From: a bacterium
GTDB lineage: Bacteria > Elusimicrobiota > Elusimicrobia > Elusimicrobiales > UBA9959
Reading direction: 5' to 3'
Assembly (NCBI GenBank): GCA_021811315.1
Contig: JAJZPF010000004.1
Coordinates: forward strand, 1 to 64,000
DNA: 64,000 nt
Numbering within the stretch: position 1 is the first letter of the stretch; the number at the start of each line of letters is the position of its first letter. The position numbers and the translations under genes are program-made. This document shows, in pieces, positions 34,610 through 41,858 of the stretch. The notes under the pieces were generated by a model. The model searched no databases and was not told where the DNA came from. It worked only from the letters and a program-made list of their open reading frames with translations.

Positions 34610-36025
34610 ATGAAAACACTGCGCCCTATTTTTATTTTCCTTTCACTGGCCCTGGCCGGAAGTTCCGCTTTTGCCCTGGAACCGGTGCCCTGGAACAATA
34701 AAGACTACGCCGCCGAATTTAAATATTTCATGGAGGGCGCCGCCTTCACGCCCGAGACCTGGGCCGCCCTCGGCCCCAAAGAGCAGGAAAGCTCTTTGCT
34801 GGAGGCGAAACAGCCCGCCCTTGAAAGACAGCAGGCGATGAAGAACTATTACGCCGCCGCGATGAAAAAGTGGGACACCGCCTCGCTCCGCGACTATACT
34901 TCGAAGACAAAAGAGCCCGATATAAAAGCCGTGGACCTCTGGCTGGGCAAAGCGAAAGGCGCGGCCTTCGCAAGGAAACTCGCCGTCACAAGTTCCACGC
35001 TGAGAAAAGCCCGCCGGGAAGGGCTCAGCAAAGAAGAGTCCCTGGCCCTGGAACCCTACCTTCAGCCTGAAGCCATCGAGGAGCTGCTTGCGGTCAAAGC
35101 CGCCGCCGAAGCCCTGAAGAAACAGGCCGCCCCGGAAGCGCTCAAAGGGCCGGACAGCAAGTCTACCGCTTCCCTGAATAAATTTGCCGGGCCGGACCCT
35201 TCAAAACTCGGGGCCGACAGTTTCGCGAAACTTTACGACAATATGAACGCCTCGGGCGCCGACCCGGTCGTAGCCGGGCGCGGCCAGTACGCGGCCGGCG
35301 CCGCGCATACAGGGGCCGCCGTGCAGTATACATCCCCGCAGAAAAAAGCCGCTTTTACGATGCCCGAAGTTAAGTCCGCGCCGGCCGCCGGGGCCGTGCC
35401 CGCAGGGAACGCCAAATCGACGGCCCTCACCTCCGACGCCTACGGGATCACGGTTTATACGAGCGGGGCGCAGCAGCCGCTGACTTTCCGCAAGGGCGAG
35501 GACGCGGTAGCGGCGATACGCAGACTCCCCGACGGTTCGATAACCAAGGTGATATTCTACGGCCACGGCGGTCCCGGCCTGCAGACGGTAGGAGCTTTCG
35601 ACGTGGACGCCGACACGGCGCGCGATATACTTAAAGGCAAGATGGCCCGCGGCGGCGTGGTGCAGTACTCCGGCTGCAATACCGCCTCGATAGGAGGCAT
35701 GACCCTTAACCCCGCCGTGGGGCTTTCAATGGTAGCCCGCCGGCTGCTCTATTTCAGCATCCCTTATTTCCAGGACAGGATGAGCGGGACGCCGGCGGAG
35801 CAGGCGAAGCAGCAGTGGGAGAAAGGCTGGAACGCGGACCTGGCCAGGGACACCAGCCTTAACCTGCGCGGCGCAGTGGTCTGCGGCTACCGGACTTTCG
35901 GCCTGGTGCCCGGGCGCCTGCCCGGCGTTACTGCCCTGATGGGCAACCAGGAAGCCACCACGCCCGGCTATGTCGCCGGCAAAAAAGCCTGCTACCAGGA
36001 CGGCAAAGAGGTTCCCGCGCCATGA
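34610..36025 (+). CDS. Secreted protein with clan CD-like His/Cys dyad
   Basis: 471 residues: signal peptide (to about SSAFA), a helical charged region (about 25-200), an Ala/Gly/Pro-rich linker, then a C-terminal alpha/beta domain (about 275-460). In it, ITKVIFYGHGGPG (His319) and GGVVQYSGCNTA (Cys356) are placed like the catalytic His and Cys of clan CD peptidases (caspase, CHAT, gingipain, C80). Processing or adhesin activity is inferred, and other families (e.g. DUF4347) share the GHG...GCNTA look. The in-frame upstream ATG (34553) would precede a poor signal peptide. It overlaps the next gene by 4 bp. Confidence 0.7.
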   Translation: MKTLRPIFIFLSLALAGSSAFALEPVPWNNKDYAAEFKYFMEGAAFTPETWAALGPKEQESSLLEAKQPALERQQAMKNYYAAAMKKWDTASLRDYTSKTKEPDIKAVDLWLGKAKGAAFARKLAVTSSTLRKARREGLSKEESLALEPYLQPEAIEELLAVKAAAEALKKQAAPEALKGPDSKSTASLNKFAGPDPSKLGADSFAKLYDNMNASGADPVVAGRGQYAAGAAHTGAAVQYTSPQKKAAFTMPEVKSAPAAGAVPAGNAKSTALTSDAYGITVYTSGAQQPLTFRKGEDAVAAIRRLPDGSITKVIFYGHGGPGLQTVGAFDVDADTARDILKGKMARGGVVQYSGCNTASIGGMTLNPAVGLSMVARRLLYFSIPYFQDRMSGTPAEQAKQQWEKGWNADLARDTSLNLRGAVVCGYRTFGLVPGRLPGVTALMGNQEATTPGYVAGKKACYQDGKEVPAP

Positions 36026-36270
36026 CCGACCTGAACTATATCCTTGAAGCCGTGCTGCTCCTGGCCGCGCCCTTGGTCCCGGTTATTGCAGGTCATATGC
36101 TGCGGCGTAAATTCCCCCAGCAGATAGCGCTTGGTGAAGGGACTGAACCGGTGCCCATGACAGGCGCGCGGAAGCTCGGCCGCTGGGCCGGGAACATCCT
36201 GTTCTGGGGCGGCATCCTGGGCATACTTTTTATGATAGTGGTGGTGCTTAACTTCAAAGGCAGGATCTAA
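36022..36270 (+). CDS. Small two-helix membrane protein
   Basis: 82 residues with two transmembrane helices (about 7-25 and 54-76) joined by a polar loop. Its ATG overlaps the stop of the His/Cys-dyad protein, so they are coupled. No family recognised; a membrane partner of the secreted protein is possible. Confidence 0.65.
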   Translation: MTDLNYILEAVLLLAAPLVPVIAGHMLRRKFPQQIALGEGTEPVPMTGARKLGRWAGNILFWGGILGILFMIVVVLNFKGRI

Positions 36271-36289
36271 GAATGGGCTGCAGGTTCCA

Positions 36290-36314
36290 GGCGCGGGAAA
36301 CCGCGCCTTTTTTA
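36290..36314 (+). terminator. Rho-independent terminator
   Basis: Stem GGCGCGG / CCGCGCC with a GAAA tetraloop and TTTTTT after it. It ends the 34610-36270 pair. Confidence 0.9.
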
Positions 36315-36366
36315 TTTCCCGGCCTTCTTCGCCGCAGGGTCCCCTGAGGATCTACGACAGTGCGGC

Positions 36367-37305
36367 CTAATAAACCTCGTTGGTAAGGCAATGGACGGAG
36401 CCGCCGGCGTACCTGAAGCTGCTCAGGGCCGTCACGTAGCGCTCGATCCCCAGCTTTTTAAGAGCTTCCTCCACGCCGGGAGTCGAGAAACGGCTGCTGT
36501 TCACCATTACGCCAGGGGCGATCAGCGCGTTCACGGCGTAATCCCCCAGGGTCTCCCCGGCGCCGGAAGAGTCCTGCGCCGACACCTCCAGCACCTCTAT
36601 CCCGAGGGAGCGGACCTGCGCCATGCTCTCCGGGCTGATCCCGTCCGCCGCGATAATTATGGCGGCCAGGCGGTTGTCCACGGTGACTACCGGGGTAAAA
36701 ACCGTATCCAGGTGGTAGCCTTCCGATTTGACCAGGATATAGTGGTCCGGGCGGATAATTTCCCGGACGAAATCATGCCCCTGCTTATTTGAGCGGGAAA
36801 GCCCGCCGAAATAATAGCTGCCATTGGAGGTTTCAAGGTAATTAATGTCGCCGCCTTCGAGGTAGGCGCCCTCCGGAAGGCTGACTACCGTCTTCCCCAG
36901 CTTCGACTCTATCAGCTGCGCGTGGAATTCGCCCTCGAACATCCTGTCCTTCACGCTGAACCGGCTCTTTATCCAGATCCCGCGGAAGATCAGCCCGCCG
37001 TCGCGGATGAAGACCGCGTCGTGGTAAAGGCTGTCCGGGCGGTTCAGTTCCGCAGGGAAAGGGATGATGTTCAGATGGAAGCCAGCCTGCAGGAGCGTGC
37101 CGACGAAGTCCAGCCATTCCCTGCGCAGCAGCTCCTGGTCGGGGATTATCCCTTTCTTATTCGCGTAGAGCGTCGCGAAATTAATGCTGGCCTCGGTCTC
37201 CCCCTGGTGCACCGGGTAGCCTTTATGCCACATGCCCTTAACCTCGGGCGTAATCGGGGCCAGGCCCAGCAATATGATCTCGCGGCGGTGTTTATATGAA
37301 TTCAT
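36367..37305 (-). CDS. Arginine deiminase-superfamily amidino hydrolase (DDAH-like)
   Basis: 312 residues of the guanidine-modifying fold. Motifs in order are HDAVFIRDGGLIF, LEGGDINYLE, YHLDTVFTPV with the catalytic His, and GGSVHCLTNE with nucleophile Cys306. No signal peptide, so cytoplasmic. DDAH, succinylarginine-dihydrolase-like and ornithine-cyclising members share these motifs, and the substrate (arginine or a methylated or modified arginine) is open. It sits 13 bp after the PIF1-WYL gene on the same strand, probably cotranscribed. Confidence 0.85.
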   Translation of the reverse strand: MNSYKHRREIILLGLAPITPEVKGMWHKGYPVHQGETEASINFATLYANKKGIIPDQELLRREWLDFVGTLLQAGFHLNIIPFPAELNRPDSLYHDAVFIRDGGLIFRGIWIKSRFSVKDRMFEGEFHAQLIESKLGKTVVSLPEGAYLEGGDINYLETSNGSYYFGGLSRSNKQGHDFVREIIRPDHYILVKSEGYHLDTVFTPVVTVDNRLAAIIIAADGISPESMAQVRSLGIEVLEVSAQDSSGAGETLGDYAVNALIAPGVMVNSSRFSTPGVEEALKKLGIERYVTALSSFRYAGGSVHCLTNEVY

Positions 37306-37318
37306 AGAAGTAAGTTTC

Positions 37319-38896
37319 CTAGTTAGCCGGCGGTTCCTCTCCGCGCACGGCCTTCAGCTCAAGTATGCGGTCCACCCTGAACATGCGTTTCTCTCCCCTC
37401 TTAAGGCAATGGGCTTCAAGGCCTTTAAAATTGCTGGTATTGTATTTACGGTCGCCGACGGACAGCGGCCTGACGGTGCGGCGGCTTTTCTCGTCTTTCG
37501 CCGTAAGGTAGGTCATCTCCAGCAGGCTGCCGTCCTTTATGGCCAGCTCTATCAGCCCGATCTTTTCTTCCAGCGGCATGGCCTGCTCGCTGGCCCCGAA
37601 CTGGTGGCCGGTGACGTAGCGCACTATGCGCCAGTCGGTCATCACGTCGTTAGGACGCACCTCGCGCGCCAGGGACAGCCCGCCCAGCGCAGTGCAGCGG
37701 CTGAGCGCCACGTAGGTCTGGCCGGCGGCGAAAACCCGCTTCCCCAGGTCTATCACCGCCCGCTCGAAGGTCTTGCCCTGGCTTTTGTGGATGGTCATGC
37801 CCCAGGCCAGCTTGAGCGGGTACTGCGTGAAGGTTCCGGCGGTCTCCGTCTTTATCTTCTTCGCCTCGGCGTCGAAAACGAAATGGAAAAGTTCCCATTT
37901 ATGCGGCTCCACCTGTTCCACGGAGCCGTCGGGCAGGCGCACGTGCACCAGGTCCGGCTCGCCCGGCAGGCCCTTCATGATATCCTGCACGGCGGCCATG
38001 GTCCCGTTCACCCAGCGGCCGTCGGGATCGTTATTGAGCAGCATCACCTGCGCCCCGGCCTTGAGGTGCAGCTCTTCGTCCGCCGGGTAGGCGTCGCGGG
38101 TGAACTTGCCGAGGGTTTCCGCTTTGTAGACATGGGAGCGCCCGTCGATGGAGCGCAGCCGCTCGTTGTTTATCCCGGCGGCGTCGGCGTTGGTGGTGAG
38201 CAGGCGCACGCTTAGGCCGCGGCCGGAGGTTTCCACGTCGGCGCCCACGCGCCGGTTAAGCCGCGCCAGCTGGGCGGGGCTCACGCGGTTATTCCGTATC
38301 GCGTTCAGTATCTCTATAAAGTCCTGGTCCTTCTGGCGGTAGATCTTCTCCAGCTCGAGATATTCTATTTTGGCCTCTTCGAAAACTTTGGAATTGAAAA
38401 AGTAGGGCCCCTTATAATAGGAAGAGAACAGCTCGCGCTCGGGGCCGGTGACCACGGGAGGGAGCTGGTAAAGGTCCCCGAAAAGTATAAGCTGGGCGCC
38501 GCCGAAAGGCTTGCCGGGCACCGGCCCGTTCATGCGCATGAAGGAGTCCACGCAGTCCATCAGGTCCGCCCGCACCATGGAAGCTTCGTCGATCACGATA
38601 GCGGCCAGCTCCCTGTAGATTTCCGCGTCCTTCTTCCGCGCCCTTCTCACTTTATCGGGCGTGGTCCCGGGCTTGAAGCGGAAGAAAGAATGTATGGTCT
38701 CCCCCTCCACGTTAAGCGCCGCCACGCCGGTGGGCGCCAGCACGACTATTTTCTTGGAGGTATGAGCGCGGAAATAGCGCAGCAGCGTGCTTTTGCCGGT
38801 GCCGGCTTTGCCGGTCACGAATACATTATGGCTGCCGTGCTGCAGCAGGTGCAGGGCTTTCGTGAACTGCTCGTTAAATTCTATTTCTTCAGGCAT
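37319..38896 (-). CDS. PIF1-like helicase fused to a WYL domain
   Basis: 525 residues. The N-terminal superfamily 1B helicase has Walker A GKAGTGKST (29-37), APTGVAALNVEG (Ia), VIDEASMV (Walker B), LILFGDLYQLPPV (III) and LAWGMTIHKSQGKTFE (V), with YVALSRC (VI). The last about 80 residues (about 440-520) read as a WYL domain: a helix, LLEMTYLTAKDEKS-RRTVRPLSV, then an FRVDRILEL end. WYL domains bind ligands or single-stranded nucleic acid and regulate attached enzymes. Such helicases occur alone or near defence genes. Confidence 0.87.
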   Translation of the reverse strand: MPEEIEFNEQFTKALHLLQHGSHNVFVTGKAGTGKSTLLRYFRAHTSKKIVVLAPTGVAALNVEGETIHSFFRFKPGTTPDKVRRARKKDAEIYRELAAIVIDEASMVRADLMDCVDSFMRMNGPVPGKPFGGAQLILFGDLYQLPPVVTGPERELFSSYYKGPYFFNSKVFEEAKIEYLELEKIYRQKDQDFIEILNAIRNNRVSPAQLARLNRRVGADVETSGRGLSVRLLTTNADAAGINNERLRSIDGRSHVYKAETLGKFTRDAYPADEELHLKAGAQVMLLNNDPDGRWVNGTMAAVQDIMKGLPGEPDLVHVRLPDGSVEQVEPHKWELFHFVFDAEAKKIKTETAGTFTQYPLKLAWGMTIHKSQGKTFERAVIDLGKRVFAAGQTYVALSRCTALGGLSLAREVRPNDVMTDWRIVRYVTGHQFGASEQAMPLEEKIGLIELAIKDGSLLEMTYLTAKDEKSRRTVRPLSVGDRKYNTSNFKGLEAHCLKRGEKRMFRVDRILELKAVRGEEPPAN

Positions 38897-39037
38897 GTCT
38901 CGATCCTCATTTTACCATTTACCGCGGACAGGGTGCCGGTATCGATAGGCCGATCGCCAGCCCTGGGCCCTTGGGCCTATACGTGCCTAGGTCCTTTGGC
39001 CCTTGAGCAAAGTCAAATATGGCGGTAGAGTGTATAT

Positions 39038-39141
39038 AGCTACTGTGTAATTCCCGGGATTGGCCGGGAAGCATCCACCTCCGGACCTTAATCCGGATTC
39101 ACCACGGTAAGTTGTAAGTGCTTTGCCGGGAGGTGGATATG
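39038..39141 (+). promoter_or_regulatory. Structured leader sequestering a ribosome-binding site
   Basis: Promoter TTGAGC-17-TAGAGT predicts a start near 39038. The leader has hairpin TTCCCGG-GATTGG-CCGGGAA, then ATCCACCTCC (39073-39082) pairing perfectly with GGAGGTGGAT (39129-39138), which contains the Shine-Dalgarno of the gene at 39139. Two small hairpins fit in between (CCGGA/TCCGG and CGGTAAG/CTTTGCCG), giving a three-way junction. I do not recognise a known riboswitch class. Confidence 0.55.
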
Positions 39142-40128
39142 CATCACGCGAACAAGAACTCTCCAGCGCCCCTGATCCTCAGAGCCGTGTTTTCAGCCGC
39201 CGTTCTCCTTTTATCCGTATTCCATTTTGCCCCCTCCGCGCTTAACGCGCAGGCCCTGGACCAGCTTTATACCGCCGCCCCCGCCATAGAAATACCGCTG
39301 GCCCCCCCGCCCCAGAACGCCACCGTTTATAACGCCGCCCCCGGCTTTAACGTGTTTTTCGTCAGCGTCGGCCAGGGCGATTCCGAATATATCGAGCTTC
39401 CCAACGGGGAAAACGTCCTGATCGACGGCGGCCCGGACAGCTCCGAAACCGGCGGGCTGGCGAAGTTCCTCTCCCAGAAAAATGTAACCAGGATCAGCCA
39501 TGTAGTTCTCACCCATCCCCACGCGGACCACTACAAAGGCCTGCAGTACGTTTTTTCCCACCTTAAAGTAGAGAACTTTTACGACACCCGCATGGACAAT
39601 ACCGGGACCAGCGCGGATGAAGCCCTGCGCAGCCAGGCGAAAACCCTGGGGGTCAATTTGGTCTATCCCGCCCCCGGCGACAAACTTTCATGGGGCCCCG
39701 GCGGCGTAGAGGCGAAAGTCTTCAATTCCTGCCCGCTCGCCGTGTCGAGCGGAGACGGCAAAGCCGTCAACAACTGCTCCATTACGATACGGCTGGCCTA
39801 CCAGAACGCCTCCGTCCTCTTTGTCGGCGACTCCCAGAGCGACGTGGAGGCCAGGATGGTGGAGACCTTCGGCGCGGAGCTCCGGTCCGACGTTCTCAAG
39901 GTTGGCCACCACGGCAGCGCGCATTCGTCCAGCGATCCTTTTCTCGCGGCGGTGCAGCCGAAGCGCGCCTATATCGAGGTGGGGCAGAACAACTACGGCC
40001 ACCCCACGCAGAGCGCGCTGAGCCGCCTGCAGAAAGCCGGCGCCGCTATTTTCAGAACTGACCTCGACGGCACGCTGGAATTCCCTGAGGCCGCCTCTTT
40101 CGGGCCGGCCCCGCTTCCGGCGCAATAA
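39139..40128 (+). CDS. Exported ComEC/Rec2-like metallo-beta-lactamase
   Basis: 329 residues: a signal peptide (hydrophobic to about LNAQA), then the metallo-hydrolase fold with NVFFVSVGQGDSEYIELPNGENVLIDGG, the zinc motif HVVLTHPHADHYKG, VLFVGDSQ and KVGHHGSAHSSS. This is the C-terminal nuclease-like domain of the DNA uptake protein ComEC, here as a free exported protein without the competence membrane domain. Hydrolysis of extracellular DNA or a phosphoester is likely. The start is fixed by GGGAGGTGG just ahead of it. Confidence 0.87.
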   Translation: MHHANKNSPAPLILRAVFSAAVLLLSVFHFAPSALNAQALDQLYTAAPAIEIPLAPPPQNATVYNAAPGFNVFFVSVGQGDSEYIELPNGENVLIDGGPDSSETGGLAKFLSQKNVTRISHVVLTHPHADHYKGLQYVFSHLKVENFYDTRMDNTGTSADEALRSQAKTLGVNLVYPAPGDKLSWGPGGVEAKVFNSCPLAVSSGDGKAVNNCSITIRLAYQNASVLFVGDSQSDVEARMVETFGAELRSDVLKVGHHGSAHSSSDPFLAAVQPKRAYIEVGQNNYGHPTQSALSRLQKAGAAIFRTDLDGTLEFPEAASFGPAPLPAQ

Positions 40129-40166
40129 GATAGTTATTGGCATAAGAGTCCCCCCCTTTCGTACAA

Positions 40167-40203
40167 ATAGCATAGCAGACGAACCCGACAAGGGCTTGTC
40201 GGG
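40167..40203 (-). promoter_or_regulatory. Dispersed promoter/operator repeat, copy 2
   Basis: On the minus strand CCCGACAAG-CC-CTTGTCGGG is a perfect dyad with only a 2-nt gap, followed by the same TTCGTCTGC and TATGCTATTTG. A ribosome-binding site (AAAGGGGGGG) and an ATG (40143) follow, but the open frame behind it runs antisense through the ComEC-like gene and is probably not a gene. This copy may be a relic or drive an antisense RNA. Confidence 0.6.
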
Positions 40204-40315
40204 TTTATACAAGCTGTCTTTACGATTTTTCTTAAATCTGGGAGGCTCTTACCAGTCTCTTCTGGCTTTCCCCAAACTCTCTGCGAAGGCGGATAAGCAC
40301 AGATAAACCCGGATA

Positions 40316-40324
40316 TGATATAAT
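40316..40324 (+). promoter_or_regulatory. Extended -10 promoter of gene 40512
   Basis: TGATATAAT is a perfect extended -10 box (TGn-TATAAT). Transcription would start around 40331, giving a 180-nt leader. Confidence 0.6.
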
Positions 40325-40330
40325 TCATAA

Positions 40331-40476
40331 AAGGAACTCTACAGGCCGTTATAATGCGAAAGGCATGGATGAGATTCCCTTAATTGGTTGTAGTTCCCGT
40401 AGCAACCGACTCAATGAATAATACCTGCGGAGCCGCGTGAATTCCTTGCCACTGTTGCCGGAGAATCCGGGAAGAT
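40331..40476 (+). ncRNA. Cobalamin-riboswitch-like leader
   Basis: Segments appear in the order of the cobalamin riboswitch core: a GAAAGGCATGGATGAGATTCC block (40358-40378) like the AAAGGGAA..GGUGaAAUCC element, then GTTCCCGTAGCAACC inside a GGTTG/CAACC stem, GACTC, and GCCACTG...CCGGAGAATCCGGGAAG (40448-40474). The usual 3' kissing-loop hairpin is not obvious. An SD-proximal pairing (GGGAGAG with CTTTCC) precedes the start. Taken as a candidate, possibly atypical. Confidence 0.5.
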
Positions 40477-40511
40477 TTTAAAAATAGTATAGAAGGGAGA
40501 GAAACTTTCCA

Positions 40512-41786
40512 ATGAGAAATACTATCAGAATTATATTTACGGGTCTTATCCTGTTCACTTTGTCCGCGAGAGCCTACGCAGAGGACGGCTATTCAAAGCT
40601 GGCCCGGGCAATTACAGAGGCCGGCGTCTCTGTACATGGCAAAAAAATAGCCATTATCCCTTTCTCCTATGCCGACGGCAGGGCCGCAGTCAAGGACGGT
40701 TCGATTATTTCCGAGCGCCTCACCATTAGGATGATAAACATGCACAAGTTTGAGATAATCGAGCGCTCCGTGCTGGACAAGGTGATGAATGAACTCAAAC
40801 TCCAGGCCTCCGGCACGATAGACGCCTCCAGCGCGAAGCAGTTAGGCAAGGTGCTGGGAGTGGAGGCCATTGTAACCGGTACTCTGGTGGAGATGCAGGC
40901 CGGCAGTATAGAGGTGAACGCCCGCCTTATCAAAACCGAAACAGCCCAGGCCATAGGCGCCGCGCAGATGATGCTGACCAAGGACTGGATAGGCGACGCC
41001 GCCACAACCCCGCAGCAGCAGACTTACCAGGAATACCAGCAGCCTTCCGCCCAGCCGGTGTACAGGGCCGCCAGGGTGCGCGGGGAGCACGAGTACGGCT
41101 TCTTCGATATATTCTACGGTTTCGGCTCCCCGACCATGGACCTGGAATTTTCCAATTCCAACAACAATATAACGCTTGATAGCACCTACACCAACGACCT
41201 CGGTATAGCAAAGGCCGGGGGTACGGCGGACTATAACTCGGTAGCTTGGACGAAACTTAAAACTGAGGGGGCCGGCCCTATAGCGATACGCGTCGGCAGG
41301 TTCGGCAAAGGCGCAGTAGGCGGCGACATTGAATTTTCTTTCGAAAGACGCAATATAGCGGCGCAAACGACCACCTGGTCGCTTAATGGCGGGGCCCCCG
41401 CTTATTTCAAGTTCAACAGGAACGACTACGCCACCGTTAAAACCTTTGGGATGAGCGGCGACCTGCTGATCAGGCACGCCGGGGCCAGGGTGGATCCTTA
41501 TATCGGCATCGGGCTTGGGATGTCACTTAACACTATCACCCTGCCTTACGTCAAAGGCTTTACAAACGGAACGTTTACGCGGCCGACTGAAGACCTGGGC
41601 ATCGGCCTGATGTTCAGAGTCCCGGTCGGCCTGCGCCTTAAGATAGCCGACAAGACACAGCTGGTCGCCGAGCTGCGCTACGAGCTTAACAGGATATCGT
41701 TCGACCGCGGCGGCGTCAGCGGCGAATCCGACACCATAACACTGAGCGGCGCCAAGTTCCTCGTTGGCATGGGCTTCAATTTCTAG
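40512..41786 (+). CDS. CsgG/FlgO-like domain fused to an outer-membrane beta-barrel
   Basis: 424 residues. Signal peptide (to about RAYAE); a CsgG/FlgO-like domain (about 40-160) with IAIIPFSYADG, IIERSVLDKVMNELKLQ, QLGKVLGVEAIVTGTL; a Gln/Pro/Ser linker near 165-185; and a C-terminal barrel (about 190-424) of alternating strands ending GMGFNF. This places a CsgG-type module on the inner face of an outer-membrane barrel. It lies behind the cobalamin-like leader. GGGAGAG precedes the ATG. Confidence 0.8.
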   Translation: MRNTIRIIFTGLILFTLSARAYAEDGYSKLARAITEAGVSVHGKKIAIIPFSYADGRAAVKDGSIISERLTIRMINMHKFEIIERSVLDKVMNELKLQASGTIDASSAKQLGKVLGVEAIVTGTLVEMQAGSIEVNARLIKTETAQAIGAAQMMLTKDWIGDAATTPQQQTYQEYQQPSAQPVYRAARVRGEHEYGFFDIFYGFGSPTMDLEFSNSNNNITLDSTYTNDLGIAKAGGTADYNSVAWTKLKTEGAGPIAIRVGRFGKGAVGGDIEFSFERRNIAAQTTTWSLNGGAPAYFKFNRNDYATVKTFGMSGDLLIRHAGARVDPYIGIGLGMSLNTITLPYVKGFTNGTFTRPTEDLGIGLMFRVPVGLRLKIADKTQLVAELRYELNRISFDRGGVSGESDTITLSGAKFLVGMGFNF

Positions 41787-41801
41787 TTGCGCGGACAAAA
41801 T

Positions 41802-41840
41802 AAAAAACCGTCCCCCCGGATTCCGGGGGGACGGTTTTTT
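41802..41840. terminator. Bidirectional terminator
   Basis: AAAAAACCGTCCCCCCGGA pairs with TCCGGGGGGACGGTTTTTT almost without a loop. It separates the convergent genes ending at 41786 and 41859. Confidence 0.92.
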
Positions 41841-41858
41841 TATCCGCTGTTTAAAGAC

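Noticed and set aside
40512-41786. TonB-dependent B12 receptor (BtuB) behind the riboswitch-like leader
   Set aside because: No TonB box or plug domain; the protein is CsgG/FlgO-like with a small barrel.
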